Positions 43,490 to 52,556 are shown, numbered from the stretch's first letter. The stretch: 64,000 nucleotides of DNA from Caldifarciminota bacterium (GCA_015489175.1 WGAI01000059.1:22286-86285); one strand, 5' to 3'. Made by a program: numbers and translations. The notes: generated from the letters alone by a model not told the origin.

Positions 43490-46400
43490 ATGAGGAAATT
43501 CATATTCGGTGCAATAATGGCTCTGGCAGTCGCAGGGCAAGCCGCGGCAGATGACGCGGTGTATGTGATAATCGTTCCTGATTCGTTGGTGGAACAGGTC
43601 AGGCCTCTCGCAGAGTGGAAGATGAAGAAGGGGCTTCCGACAAGGATAGTCCCGCTATCTGAGTGTGGCAGCAGTCCATCCAGCATAAGAAACTATTTGG
43701 TAGAAGCTTACTCGTCATGGACTCCACAACCGCGCTATGTGCTTCTTGTAGGCGACCCTGACATAATACCGTTCGGCAATGTGGATGGAATAAACACGGA
43801 CAGCTACTACGCAAATGTGAGAGGCGATTTCAAAAACGAACTGATAGTGGGTCGATTCTCAGTAGCCACAGCTCAACAAGCGGCATACATGGTGTATAAA
43901 ACCGTCATGTATGAAAGTGCTCCTTTTATGGACGACACGCTGTGGTTTATGAAGGGCATGACGATTGTCCGAGAGGACGGCGATCAGGACGATTCGCTTT
44001 ACTACTGGTATGACGCTCGGATGGCGCACAGGTTATGGCGGGATCGGGGCTTTGTGCACATAGATTCGCTCTCGAGGTTTCGTGGGAACAACGCCAACGA
44101 CATCCTCAATGGGCTGAATGACGGCAGAAGCATAGTGATATTCAGGGGACAGTCTGTGGGGCACTGGTGGAGCCCATTCGATGTCAATGTTGACAACATG
44201 CAGCCGAGCTACAAATGGCCATTCGTTATAGGAGCCACATGCAGGACTATCTCGCTCGGCGGCGAGCACAATATGGACAAGGAATTCACTCTGGCAGGTA
44301 ATATCGACAATCCTAAAGGAGCGATAGGGTATTTTGGCACAACCACTGTGACCAGTCATGGCGCATGGCGAAGGAGCTATGTCACAAGAGGTTTTTTGCT
44401 TGCTATGTATGGTATGGATGAACCCAAAACACTTGGGGAGGCCGCAGAGGCAGGCAGGATGTATCTGTATCAGCAGACAGGCACACTTCAGGACTATTAC
44501 GGGTTCCAGCTTATCGGAGATCCAGAGTTGAATCTGTGGACGCACACGCCCATGAGGCCCATCCTAAGCTATCCATCTGTCGTCAGGTTCAACATGGATG
44601 ACACGGTCACTGTAGCGGTCCATTATCCTGACGGCACACCTGTCACAGCCGCTCTTGTCTCAATTCACACAAGGGACAATTCAGATGTTTACGAATTCGG
44701 CTACACGGATAACAACGGCAGAATCTCACTTGTCATTCATCCCCATACAATCGACACGCTTGAGCTCGCAGTCTCCGGTAAAAACCTCATGCCAACATTC
44801 AAGAACATATTGGTCATCACGGAAGGGCCATACTTGACATTGCAGGACGATAGTGTATCCGAGAATTACGGCAACCTTGACGGCTATCTGAACCCCGGAG
44901 AGAGAGCTATTCTTGCAGTTAAATTCAGGAATGTGGGGATGGATACCGCAAGAGGGATCAACTTTAGGTTAACCACAGAAGACACAGGCTATGTGACCTT
45001 AATAGATAGTCTGGAGTATGTGCCTCAAATCGGGCCCGATGAGATAGTGGAGATAGATTCTGCGTTCTTGTTTGAAGTTAGCAGCTCATTACACAAATCG
45101 GCTGACCTCCACTTTATGCTAACGGCGACTGACGGCAGTGGCGACACATGGCGCATGGATCTGCCTCCCGTTCATGTCTATACGCCGATGGCTGATATCG
45201 AGACCATCGTGATAAATGACTCCGCACAGGGGAACGGTGATGGGAGGTTAAGCCCCTTAGAGCATTTCAACCTGTTACTGAATATCCGCAACGCCTCACC
45301 GACGGGGGTTGATAGCCTTACAGGCAGCGTTCTGTATGAGGGCAACGAGATAATCCCCGTCACAAACACGGCATGGTTCGGCAGGTTTGAAGGAGATACT
45401 TCCGTCTGGGGAACCCCTGTTGAGATGATAGTTTCTAACACGGCAAGCGCAGGTGACACTGTTACGATCAGAATTGAGCTGATAGGTGAGGGGGTTACCT
45501 ATTCCTATGTGGACACGGTGGAGTTAACCCTTGTCATCGGCACAACGCACGATCCATACGGGCCGGATCAATACGGTTATTGGGCATACGACAACACCGA
45601 CAGCTCTTCCATGCTCGCCCCACAGTTCCAGTGGTTCGAGATTGCGCCATCGGCGGGTGGGCCTGGCGAGATAGTGAGTGAAATAACCAACGAGGACGCC
45701 GATACTGTGACCGTAGCGCTGCCGTTCAGGTTCAAGTTTTACGGCCTGACTTACGACTCTATTGGACTGTGTTCCAACGGGTTCATGGAGTTCCAGCGCT
45801 CATCTTACAGGTTCGGAGATAACGCTCAGATACCCAATACAGGGCCGCCGCGCAGGATGCTGGCTCCTTTCTGGGACGACCTCGATCCTTCGCTTGCGGG
45901 TGACATCTACCAGTATTACGATGCGGAAAACCATCGCTGGATCGTTGAATTTTACCAGGTCGCACATTACGGCATGAGTAACATCAGGGAGACATTTCAG
46001 GTTCAGCTTCTGGATCCAGCTTATTATCCGACACCGACAGGCGATGGAATCATTTTGTTCCTCTACGACCATGTGAGTGATGCAAGTTCTGCCACGATCG
46101 GCATCGAGGACCACACAAACACGCGTGGCATACAGTATGTGTTCAACAACGACTACCACATCTCGTCCGCACCGATCGAGGACGGGCGAGCAATCATGTT
46201 CTCGACGCAGCTTCCGGCTTACTATCCAATGCCAAACATCAACCTCCTTGAAGTCAATGTGAGCGACACCGTCAACGGGAATGGAAACGGGCTGCTTGAG
46301 CCGGGCGAAACCTTTGCGATCACGGTTCTTCTGGCAAATGTGGGTGGGATAACTGTCCACGATATTATCGGATCGTTGACGAGCGACGATCCTGATATCT

Positions 46401-46882
46401 CAATCTTAATGGGAACAGCGAATTTTGGTGATATCGACTCCCTTGGAGGCATCACATCGAACGAAACGCCGTTTATCGCACGGCTACGGGATACGGTATC
46501 AGACACAACTATAACGATGTTACTTCACATCACATCTTCTGACCCCGCCTATGAAAATGACTTTACGATAGAGCTGAGCAATCTGCTTCAAGGCATATCC
46601 GAGGATGGTGCAGAAGCGGTCAAATTTATGGCACCACGCATTGAAAACGGCGTAGCTCAAAATCTTCTGTTGATAAGTTTCTCCATACCAAAGAGCTCGA
46701 AGGTAGGCGTTGAACTCTTTGACGCATCGGGAAGGCGAGTTATGGCGACGAAACGGCAGCTTTATTCCCGCGGCAGTCACACGATTTCAGTACCTGTAGC
46801 GGGATTTAGATCAGGCGTCTATTTTGCGGTGGTGCAGATAGGCGATATGCGGTTCTCACGCAAATTTGTAGTCTTGAGGTAG
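43490..46882 (+). CDS. Exported gingipain-like (C25) protein with T9SS-type C-terminal domain
   Basis: A 1130-residue secreted protein. A signal peptide ends near QAAAD (residue 21). Residues 25-370 match the C25 caspase-like peptidase fold: YVIIVPDSLVEQVRPLAEWK, YVLLVGDPDIIPFGNVDG, then the catalytic region IVIFRGQSVGHWWSPF and PFVIGATCRTISLGG with Cys251. The usual GHG histidine position is Gln221, with a His at 225. Three DPGE/NPGE-type beta domains (NLDGYLNPGERA, NGDGRLSPLEHF, NGNGLLEPGETF) surround a GPDQYGYWAYD domain (about 684-907) shared with two other giant proteins. It ends in a sorting domain (VELFDASGRRV ... SGVYFAVVQIG). Confidence 0.88.
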   Translation: MRKFIFGAIMALAVAGQAAADDAVYVIIVPDSLVEQVRPLAEWKMKKGLPTRIVPLSECGSSPSSIRNYLVEAYSSWTPQPRYVLLVGDPDIIPFGNVDGINTDSYYANVRGDFKNELIVGRFSVATAQQAAYMVYKTVMYESAPFMDDTLWFMKGMTIVREDGDQDDSLYYWYDARMAHRLWRDRGFVHIDSLSRFRGNNANDILNGLNDGRSIVIFRGQSVGHWWSPFDVNVDNMQPSYKWPFVIGATCRTISLGGEHNMDKEFTLAGNIDNPKGAIGYFGTTTVTSHGAWRRSYVTRGFLLAMYGMDEPKTLGEAAEAGRMYLYQQTGTLQDYYGFQLIGDPELNLWTHTPMRPILSYPSVVRFNMDDTVTVAVHYPDGTPVTAALVSIHTRDNSDVYEFGYTDNNGRISLVIHPHTIDTLELAVSGKNLMPTFKNILVITEGPYLTLQDDSVSENYGNLDGYLNPGERAILAVKFRNVGMDTARGINFRLTTEDTGYVTLIDSLEYVPQIGPDEIVEIDSAFLFEVSSSLHKSADLHFMLTATDGSGDTWRMDLPPVHVYTPMADIETIVINDSAQGNGDGRLSPLEHFNLLLNIRNASPTGVDSLTGSVLYEGNEIIPVTNTAWFGRFEGDTSVWGTPVEMIVSNTASAGDTVTIRIELIGEGVTYSYVDTVELTLVIGTTHDPYGPDQYGYWAYDNTDSSSMLAPQFQWFEIAPSAGGPGEIVSEITNEDADTVTVALPFRFKFYGLTYDSIGLCSNGFMEFQRSSYRFGDNAQIPNTGPPRRMLAPFWDDLDPSLAGDIYQYYDAENHRWIVEFYQVAHYGMSNIRETFQVQLLDPAYYPTPTGDGIILFLYDHVSDASSATIGIEDHTNTRGIQYVFNNDYHISSAPIEDGRAIMFSTQLPAYYPMPNINLLEVNVSDTVNGNGNGLLEPGETFAITVLLANVGGITVHDIIGSLTSDDPDISILMGTANFGDIDSLGGITSNETPFIARLRDTVSDTTITMLLHITSSDPAYENDFTIELSNLLQGISEDGAEAVKFMAPRIENGVAQNLLLISFSIPKSSKVGVELFDASGRRVMATKRQLYSRGSHTISVPVAGFRSGVYFAVVQIGDMRFSRKFVVLR

Positions 46883-46889
46883 TGGGGGT

Positions 46890-46918
46890 TTCGGGCGGGA
46901 GCGAAGCTCCCGCCCGAA
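46890..46918. terminator. 13-bp GAA-triloop hairpin between convergent genes
   Basis: TTCGGGCGGGAGC, GAA, GCTCCCGCCCGAA: a perfect stem immediately after the C25-like stop; the pth gene ends just past it on the other strand. Confidence 0.8.
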
Positions 46919-46919
46919 C

Positions 46920-47498
46920 TCAATTTGCCGGCACCCAGCTGTTTATGAGCTGTATTGCCCGATCGGTCTGGCCATCAAGGTAGAGTTTTAATCCATCGTA
47001 GGCTGTCGGAAAACCTGCCCGCAAAGTCTCAAACTCATCGTCCGTGAATTCCGACAGCACATAGTCCCTCAAGCTCATCCCCTGTGGCGGTGCTCCTATG
47101 CCCAGACGGAGGCGGGGGACTCTATAATCGCCGAGGTGATAGAGCACAGATTTAAGACCGTTGTGGCCGCCGTCACTGCCTTTTAACCTGAATCGCATTT
47201 TGCCCAGAGGCAAGTTGACATCGTCCAGAATTATTACCAGCTCGCTGAGGTCAGAGATACCATAAAGTTCGATTATCTGGACAGCTGCCACACCGGAATT
47301 GTTCATGTATGTGGTGGGTTTTAAGATGGCAAATTTTGAGTGTTCCCCCTCTGCGATCCAGAAATCGCCCTTGCCGGGCCTGAACTTAAGCCTTTCCCGA
47401 TACGCAATGTAATCGGCGAGCATCCAGCCTGCGTTGTGACGGGTAAACGCATATTCATCTCCGGGATTGCCGAGCGCCAGCAAAAAGAGGTGTTCCAT
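46920..47498 (-). CDS. pth: Peptidyl-tRNA hydrolase
   Basis: A 192-residue bacterial Pth that recycles peptidyl-tRNA released from stalled ribosomes. The N-terminal FLLALGNPGDEYAFTRHNAGW carries the catalytic His in TRHNAGW, followed by KPTTYMNNSG, LGKMRFRLKGSDGGHNGLKS and the lid region. Length and motifs are normal. It follows a lipoprotein gene by 2 bases, so the two share a transcript. Confidence 0.96.
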   Translation of the reverse strand: MEHLFLLALGNPGDEYAFTRHNAGWMLADYIAYRERLKFRPGKGDFWIAEGEHSKFAILKPTTYMNNSGVAAVQIIELYGISDLSELVIILDDVNLPLGKMRFRLKGSDGGHNGLKSVLYHLGDYRVPRLRLGIGAPPQGMSLRDYVLSEFTDDEFETLRAGFPTAYDGLKLYLDGQTDRAIQLINSWVPAN

Positions 47499-47500
47499 AG

Positions 47501-47944
47501 CTATTTGGTTGATGGAACTACATACATCGTATCGATATCTATATTCGTGAGGTCTTCTCCGCTCACAACAATGGAATCAGGAACAGTCACTATGATGGAA
47601 TCGGCTATCGTGTCGGGATGACCAAACCAGCCAATTGGGTCAGCAGGATCAGGCATCAGGTTGTTGTTCGTGTCCGCTATGGCGAACAGGTAGTAAACCC
47701 CGTTTTCCACTCTGTAAATCGTGTAGTTGCCATTTTGATCAACTATCATCCCGTTGGCGATGTCTATTCCACCTGTATCAGAAGGCGATGTCATAAGAAA
47801 TACAAATGTGTGCGGATATGTATGTTGCCCATCATAAGTGACTTTACCTGATACCGTCACTCCACCTATTACCTCCCGTAGGTCGCATGAGCTCACCATC
47901 AGGCTCATTGCAATTAGCACCGTTATTACAGCAAATTTTTTCAT
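47501..47944 (-). CDS. Lipoprotein with an Ig/carboxypeptidase-regulatory-like fold
   Basis: A 147-residue exported lipoprotein: signal FAVITVLIAMSLMVSSCDLR with the lipobox Cys near residue 17, then a beta-rich domain (VTVSGKVTYDGQHTYPHTFV, GNYTIYRVENGVYYLFAIAD) of the CnaB or carboxypeptidase-regulatory type. The acidic DTNNNLMPDPADPIGW loop may bind calcium. GAAAGGAGGG precedes ATG 47944; a longer frame to 47998 lacks one. It lies 2 bases upstream of pth. Probably an outer-membrane or surface anchored protein. Confidence 0.75.
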   Translation of the reverse strand: MKKFAVITVLIAMSLMVSSCDLREVIGGVTVSGKVTYDGQHTYPHTFVFLMTSPSDTGGIDIANGMIVDQNGNYTIYRVENGVYYLFAIADTNNNLMPDPADPIGWFGHPDTIADSIIVTVPDSIVVSGEDLTNIDIDTMYVVPSTK

Positions 47945-48138
47945 TTTATCCCTCCTTTCGGTTTGGTTGATAAATGTCCCTCTGGGAATCCCCACCACAC
48001 AGCTGCAACGAACGGCATAAACAACGGTGAAAGAATTATACTATACAGGCTCAACGAAAATAAACGGCCAGAGCTTCACATTTGGCGGCTCTGATACAGT
48101 TCGTTATCCAGCAATTCGATCAAAAACAAGGAGGGAAG

Positions 48139-48801
48139 ATGGAGATCAGATACATCCTCTTTTCCGAGAACCCGCCGGATTGGAACATGGCAGCCGACGA
48201 ATACCTTTTCAGGCAATTTATGGACGGTAAGGGGTTGCCATCTGTTAGGTTCTACGGATTTAAACCTGTGTCCGTGACTCTCGGTTACCATCAGAAAAGG
48301 GTGCCGGGGATATTCAAGAAGTATCCAGCCGTCAGACGCCCAACTGGCGGCCGTGCGGTGCTGCACAACGGGGATCTGGTGTATTCCGTTGTGGGTTCAC
48401 ATCAAGACGGCTATTTTGCAGGCTCCATTTTCGAGACATACAGAAAAATTGCCACCCTGCTTGTGAGAGCGTTCAGGAAACACGGCTACCCGGTTGAACT
48501 TGCGCCCGGCTCGCCACAGACGCACACCGAACTGTGTTTTGACTCGACAACGCGCTATGAAATTACGCTCAACAGGAAGAAAATCGTCGGCGCCGCTCAG
48601 GTGAGACGCAAGCATGCGTTTCTCGAACAGGGATCCATACAGTTTTTTGAGATCGATCGCACGGTGCTGTCACAATCAATCATCCATGAATTTGAAGAAG
48701 AGGGCTTCAGGATAATCGAGCGTCCTTTTTCGGACGCGGAGATCGAGGAAATACGAAAGCTGTTGCCTCTTTACCCGGTCATAGAGCCCGTTTTCGAGTA
48801 A
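48139..48801 (+). CDS. Lipoate-protein ligase A / biotin-lipoyl transferase family protein
   Basis: A 220-residue BPL/LplA-fold protein. The motif RRPTGGRAVLHNGDLVYSVV corresponds to the RRxxGGGxVxHD nucleotide/lipoate-binding loop, and RKKIVGAAQVRRKHAFLEQG gives the catalytic Lys region (KIxGxAQ). Such enzymes attach lipoate or octanoate to acyl-carrier domains. AAGGAGGGAAG precedes ATG 48139, preferred over 48082. Whether it ligates lipoate, transfers octanoyl groups or acts on another acid is unclear; no lipoyl-domain gene is nearby. Confidence 0.85.
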   Translation: MEIRYILFSENPPDWNMAADEYLFRQFMDGKGLPSVRFYGFKPVSVTLGYHQKRVPGIFKKYPAVRRPTGGRAVLHNGDLVYSVVGSHQDGYFAGSIFETYRKIATLLVRAFRKHGYPVELAPGSPQTHTELCFDSTTRYEITLNRKKIVGAAQVRRKHAFLEQGSIQFFEIDRTVLSQSIIHEFEEEGFRIIERPFSDAEIEEIRKLLPLYPVIEPVFE

Positions 48802-48812
48802 CTAAAAGCAAA

Positions 48813-49421
48813 TCAGTCAGTGCCAGCTGCCCATTCGTTAAAAGCTGCTAAGATTAACAACACCAAACTCAGAATTAGCAGATACACTTCAGATTTTGTC
48901 AATTTCAATTCCTTGAGGCGCATTACTTTGCGAAATCTTGTGCCTCGCCATCTATCTGCATAAAACATGGTAAGCCCGACAGTGGCTGCACATGCAAGGA
49001 TGTAGCTGGAAAACTCCAAAAATCCGATTTTCAGAAACATCGTCCATCCGTAAGTTGTTCGTGATGAAATGGAGCCGCTAAAGGAGTTTGAACCTGCCAT
49101 CAGCCCCATAATTGCCGTGTTAGCCCAGATAGGCAAATAGCCGAATGGCAGGGATCGAACGCGAAACATATTGGCAACGATTATCATCGAAACGAGCATG
49201 AGGTTGAAAGCTATCGTTTTTAAAACCTGCGTGACAAAAGTATGTTCTTTCCCCAAAGCAACATTGGCCACGAGGGGAAAATCTTTTAAAGCCCCCTCTG
49301 GCAGCACATATAATCCGAAAATGTATGTCACGGACAACAGAACGACAAAAACTGCATAAGAGCTCAAAATTCTGACAGCGAGATTGTGGTCTGTTAATGG
49401 ACTCGTGGCAAAATAGTTCAT
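48813..49421 (-). CDS. Polytopic membrane protein, SpoIIM/DUF95-like
   Basis: A 202-residue protein with about five hydrophobic helices (ILSSYAVFVVLLSVTYIFGL, VLKTIAFNLMLVSMIIVANM, a Gly/Ala-rich NTAIMGLMAGSNSF loop, FSSYILACAATVGLTMFYAD and VYLLILSLVLLILAAF). The layout and the FLEFSSYILA segment recall stage II sporulation M (DUF95) proteins, found in many non-sporulating bacteria. No spore context is present. Only the membrane topology is certain; the family is tentative. It is not obviously linked to hypE, 22 bases further on. Confidence 0.6.
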   Translation of the reverse strand: MNYFATSPLTDHNLAVRILSSYAVFVVLLSVTYIFGLYVLPEGALKDFPLVANVALGKEHTFVTQVLKTIAFNLMLVSMIIVANMFRVRSLPFGYLPIWANTAIMGLMAGSNSFSGSISSRTTYGWTMFLKIGFLEFSSYILACAATVGLTMFYADRWRGTRFRKVMRLKELKLTKSEVYLLILSLVLLILAAFNEWAAGTD

Positions 49422-49442
49422 TTTAAGCTGATGAACAGGATT

Positions 49443-50456
49443 TCAGCATATTCTTGGCAGTGCTTCGCCGATAGGTTTCGTTATGATTTTCGTGGTGCCA
49501 AGCGATGTATTCATAACCACCTTGTCACCATGTTCTTGAGTAACCTGTCCGATTATTGCAGCATCCTTGCCGAGGGGATGGCTCCTCATCTTTTTCAGAA
49601 TTCTCTCAGCTGAATCGGGTTTCACGACCATCAGCACTTTGCCCTCGTTGGCTACCTCGATAGGCTCAATGCCGAGCAGTTCAGACACGGTTGCCACCTC
49701 AGGTGTTATCGGGATATCGGATTCGTTTATTTCAACTCCAAACCCGGTCGCGACTGCGATCTCGTTTAGAGTCATGGCAAGCCCGCCGCGCGTCGGGTCG
49801 CGCATGAACTTGATGTCGGGCGAAAGAACAGAGCTTATGAGATCCCATAGGGGTGCCACATCGGATGCAATCTCACCTTCAAACTGGAGCCCTTCCCTTT
49901 GAAGCATCACCGCAAAACCGTGCAGTCCAATCGGCCCGTTGATGAGCAGGAGGTCACCGGGCTCAATCCGATCCATCGAGGGCGCAGGCTCCGTCTCAAT
50001 GATCCCGATTCCGGACATGGAGATGTAGATCTTCTCGGCTTTTCCCCGCTCAACCACCTTTGTGTCGGCGGTCACAAGTGGGACGCCAACTTCGTTGAGC
50101 GTCGAAGCCATTGACTCCACAATCAACTCAAGTTCGTCAAAGGACAGCCCCTCTTCAATTATGAACGCTGCAGATAGTGACATGGGACGCGCGCCCATTA
50201 CGGAAAGGTCGTTCACCGTGCCGCTCACAGCCAGTCGTCCTATGTCGCCGCCGCTGAAAAAAATTGGCTTTACCACAAAACTATCCGTCGTGAACGCAAA
50301 TTTTCTGTTTGTTATATTCAGAATTGCGGAATCGTCCATGCTATCAAGGTAAGGATTTGAAAAATGCCTGCGAAAAACCTTCTCGATCAACTCTTCCGTT
50401 CGCCTGCCGCCTCCACCATGGGAAAGCAGCACTCTATCTGTATTTGAAATACGCAT
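49443..50456 (-). CDS. hypE: Hydrogenase maturation protein HypE
   Basis: A 337-residue HypE that converts the carbamoyl group received from HypF into the cyanide ligand of [NiFe] hydrogenases. The N-terminal LSHGGGGRRTEELIEKVF and the SGTVNDLSVMGARP segment bind ATP; the C-terminus ends PRIC, whose Cys is the cyanide-carrying residue. It overlaps hypD by 23 bases. hypA, hypB and hypF, and the hydrogenase itself, are not in the window. Confidence 0.96.
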   Translation of the reverse strand: MRISNTDRVLLSHGGGGRRTEELIEKVFRRHFSNPYLDSMDDSAILNITNRKFAFTTDSFVVKPIFFSGGDIGRLAVSGTVNDLSVMGARPMSLSAAFIIEEGLSFDELELIVESMASTLNEVGVPLVTADTKVVERGKAEKIYISMSGIGIIETEPAPSMDRIEPGDLLLINGPIGLHGFAVMLQREGLQFEGEIASDVAPLWDLISSVLSPDIKFMRDPTRGGLAMTLNEIAVATGFGVEINESDIPITPEVATVSELLGIEPIEVANEGKVLMVVKPDSAERILKKMRSHPLGKDAAIIGQVTQEHGDKVVMNTSLGTTKIITKPIGEALPRIC

Positions 50457-51504
50457 GACAGCTTCCCTCCGATGAGATCATACACGGCCCAATTGGATTG
50501 TCCGGTGTGCAAAGGTTTCCGAAAAGTGGACATTCGTCCGGCTTCAACTTGCCCTGCAGCACATCCCCGCACCGGCAGGCAGGATGTTCCCGCGGCGGTG
50601 GTGGTGTAACATCTACCACATTGCGGATATCCCTGTGAGCATATTTATCCCTCAGCTTCAAGCCGCTCAGCGGTATCGTACCAAGCCCTCGCCATGCCAC
50701 ATCCTCAGGCTCAAAAACTTCGTCTATAAGCTCAAGCGCCTTGAGGTTTCCCTCATCGGTCACCACACGCCTGTATTCGTTGGCAAGTATAAACACACCG
50801 TCCCTGATGGCAGTTACAAGGCGAGCGATACCTTTGAGTATGTCAATGGGTTCAAATCCGGTCACGACACCGGGGACATTGTAATGTTCGAGCACCTCTC
50901 TGTAAGCGTTCACCCCGATGATAGCCGATACATGGCCGGGCAGTATGAATCCAGAAATATCGTTTTCGGCACTCAAAAGTGCTCTGATTGCAGGAATTAT
51001 GAGTTTGTGGCCTGTTAAAATGTAGAAATTGTTGATTTTCAGCTTCTCGGCTGAGATAATCGTAGCCGCTATCGTGGGCACAGTGGTTTCAAATCCGACG
51101 GCCAGAAATACGACCTTCTTGTCCGGGTTGTCCTTTGCTATCTCGAGGGAGTCAAGCGGAGAATATACCACCCGGACATCACCTCCGCGCGAATGAACCA
51201 TCTCAAGGCTCTCGTATGAGCCGGGCACACGCATCATGTCGCCAAAAGTTGTGATGATCACATCGTCGAGCCGTGCAAGTTCTATCGCATAATCTATGTA
51301 TGAGTTATCGGTGACGCAGACAGGGCATCCGGGACCCGAGAGGAGGTCGAGGTTGGTCGGCAGGATGGTATGTATTCCGTATCGCCTTATGTTCATGGTG
51401 TGAGTGCCACATACTTCCATGATCTTGGTCTCTTTCTCGAACTCAAACGCCTTGAGCCTATTTGCAAGCTGTTTGAACAAAACGGGGTCTCGGAAATCTC
51501 TCAC
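50434..51504 (-). CDS. hypD: Hydrogenase maturation protein HypD
   Basis: A 356-residue Fe-S protein that, with HypC, assembles the Fe(CN)2CO centre. Signatures are IMEVCGTHTMNIRRYGIHTI, LLSGPGCPVCVTD and the C-terminal cluster ligands in the segment from EHPACRCGDVLQGKLKPDEC through LCTPDNPIGPC and SEGSCHAYF. The gene overlaps hypC by 4 bases and hypE by 23, a tightly coupled operon. Confidence 0.97.
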   Translation of the reverse strand: MRDFRDPVLFKQLANRLKAFEFEKETKIMEVCGTHTMNIRRYGIHTILPTNLDLLSGPGCPVCVTDNSYIDYAIELARLDDVIITTFGDMMRVPGSYESLEMVHSRGGDVRVVYSPLDSLEIAKDNPDKKVVFLAVGFETTVPTIAATIISAEKLKINNFYILTGHKLIIPAIRALLSAENDISGFILPGHVSAIIGVNAYREVLEHYNVPGVVTGFEPIDILKGIARLVTAIRDGVFILANEYRRVVTDEGNLKALELIDEVFEPEDVAWRGLGTIPLSGLKLRDKYAHRDIRNVVDVTPPPPREHPACRCGDVLQGKLKPDECPLFGNLCTPDNPIGPCMISSEGSCHAYFKYR

Positions 51505-51746
51505 TTTTCCTCTCCCGATGAGACATCTCCAAGCGAAGCAGCACCTTCCGATATGAGTTTCAAGGTTTCCATTGCATCTTCGGGTTTTATCTTCTCGATG
51601 GCAAAACCGGCATGCACGATGACCCAGTCGCCAACTTTTGCCCCGTCTATCAGCATTAACCCCACTTTGCGCTTAATCCCGCCCGATTCGACGATACCTA
51701 CATCTCCATCTACTTCAACGATCCGCATGGGTATTCCAAGACACAT
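51501..51746 (-). CDS. hypC: Hydrogenase maturation chaperone HypC
   Basis: An 81-residue HypC/HupF chaperone; the N-terminal MCLGIPMRIVEVDGDVGIVE has the essential Cys2, and GDWVIVHAGFAIEKI is the conserved beta-barrel part. It carries the Fe centre between HypD and the hydrogenase large subunit. First gene of hypCDE. The IS-like debris at 51.8-52.5 kb lies directly upstream, between hypC and rpsF. Confidence 0.96.
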   Translation of the reverse strand: MCLGIPMRIVEVDGDVGIVESGGIKRKVGLMLIDGAKVGDWVIVHAGFAIEKIKPEDAMETLKLISEGAASLGDVSSGEEK

Positions 51747-51819
51747 AATTTATCTCCATAGGTTTTTATGTTATGATGTGCATTTTAACGAATACTGCTA
51801 AGCCGTGTCAATAAAACGT

Positions 51820-52120
51820 GGGCTATTTGCCGTTTTGTTTGTGATCGAGATCTTTTAAAAATTTACCCCCCTGTTGGGGCACCTAGCGGTAGTCCACTCA
51901 ACATGAGGCGAAAAAAATGAACATTACAATTTCTTCCGATGCAAAAATTAAAATACCAATCTACCCACATTGCAAGGCAAAGATGCACATCCACAAACGC
52001 TCCCCTGAAACCAAATGCCTTATTGCACTTGTGAATGATCGCCCTTTCCATGCCTTTTGCAAACCCTTTGCTTCATCTGTCCCTCGATTCCTCTCGCGTC
52101 TGGCTCTCTTTTATCCTTAG
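51820..52120 (+). mobile_element. Mobile-element 5' fragment, copy A2
   Basis: Similar to 18451-18580 over about 130 bases, including GTTTTGTTTGTG, a C-run/G-run hairpin (ACCCCCCTGTTGGGGC region) and an ATG at 51917 opening a 67-codon frame MNITISSDAKIKIPIYPHCK onward. The frame ends without any recognisable transposase core. It is probably the start of an unidentified transposable or other repeated gene, truncated here where the IS481-like fragment on the other strand begins. Confidence 0.5.
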
Positions 52121-52197
52121 GTTTCGCCACGGGCAGTGTGTAAATTTCATTTATAAACTTGTAGATTTCCCCTGGAGACCCAACGGGTTTTTGAGAT

Positions 52198-52454
52198 CAG
52201 TGGTGAGAGAAGGGTCATTCATCAGTTGTATGATTGATTTACGGTGGAGCCCCGTGACTTTCTGCATTTCATCAATAAGGATATGTTTTTTTCTTTCTTA
52301 AAAGCCTTCTTGTAACAAGATTTCATCAGGAGCAAGTATTTGTTTCTTTCCGAGAAGTTTATAGGTAGCTTTTTGATCATAGAACACCTCCATTTTTGTA
52401 ACATTATCATTCGGTGAGCGATTTCATCCCGGTAACATTTTAAATGAGTGATAA
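52198..52454 (-). mobile_element. Truncated IS481-like element, 5' end, copy 2
   Basis: Minus strand from the 25-base terminal repeat to about 52198. Over the coding part it is almost identical to 12570-12790, including the interrupted DEMQKVTGLHRKSIIQLMN region. After the repeat it holds two tandem AATGTTAC segments where copy 1 has one, as if copy 1 lost a unit. It breaks off abruptly in unrelated sequence at 52198. Confidence 0.75.
52430..52454 (+). repeat. 25-base IS-terminal repeat, copy 3
   Basis: Plus strand CGGTAACATTTTAAATGAGT plus GATAA, pointing toward the rpsF promoter. Confidence 0.85.
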
Positions 52455-52461
52455 CGGCTCC

Positions 52462-52491
52462 TTGTCAAGAAGTATAACCAATCCTTATACT
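52462..52491 (+). promoter_or_regulatory. Promoter of the rpsF operon
   Basis: TTGTCA (52462-52467), 18-base spacer, TATACT (52486-52491), 7 bases after the IS-terminal repeat and about 65 bases before the rpsF ATG. Confidence 0.65.
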
Positions 52492-52556
52492 TAAGCCCCA
52501 AAACAGGCGCGGTTGCGCCCCTGAGGTAAGCTCAGGCCCAACAAGGAGGTAGATTG

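Noticed and set aside
45800-46360. A 186-codon minus-strand frame inside the C25-like gene
   Set aside because: It is antisense to a well-supported domain shared with two other proteins and has no ribosome site.
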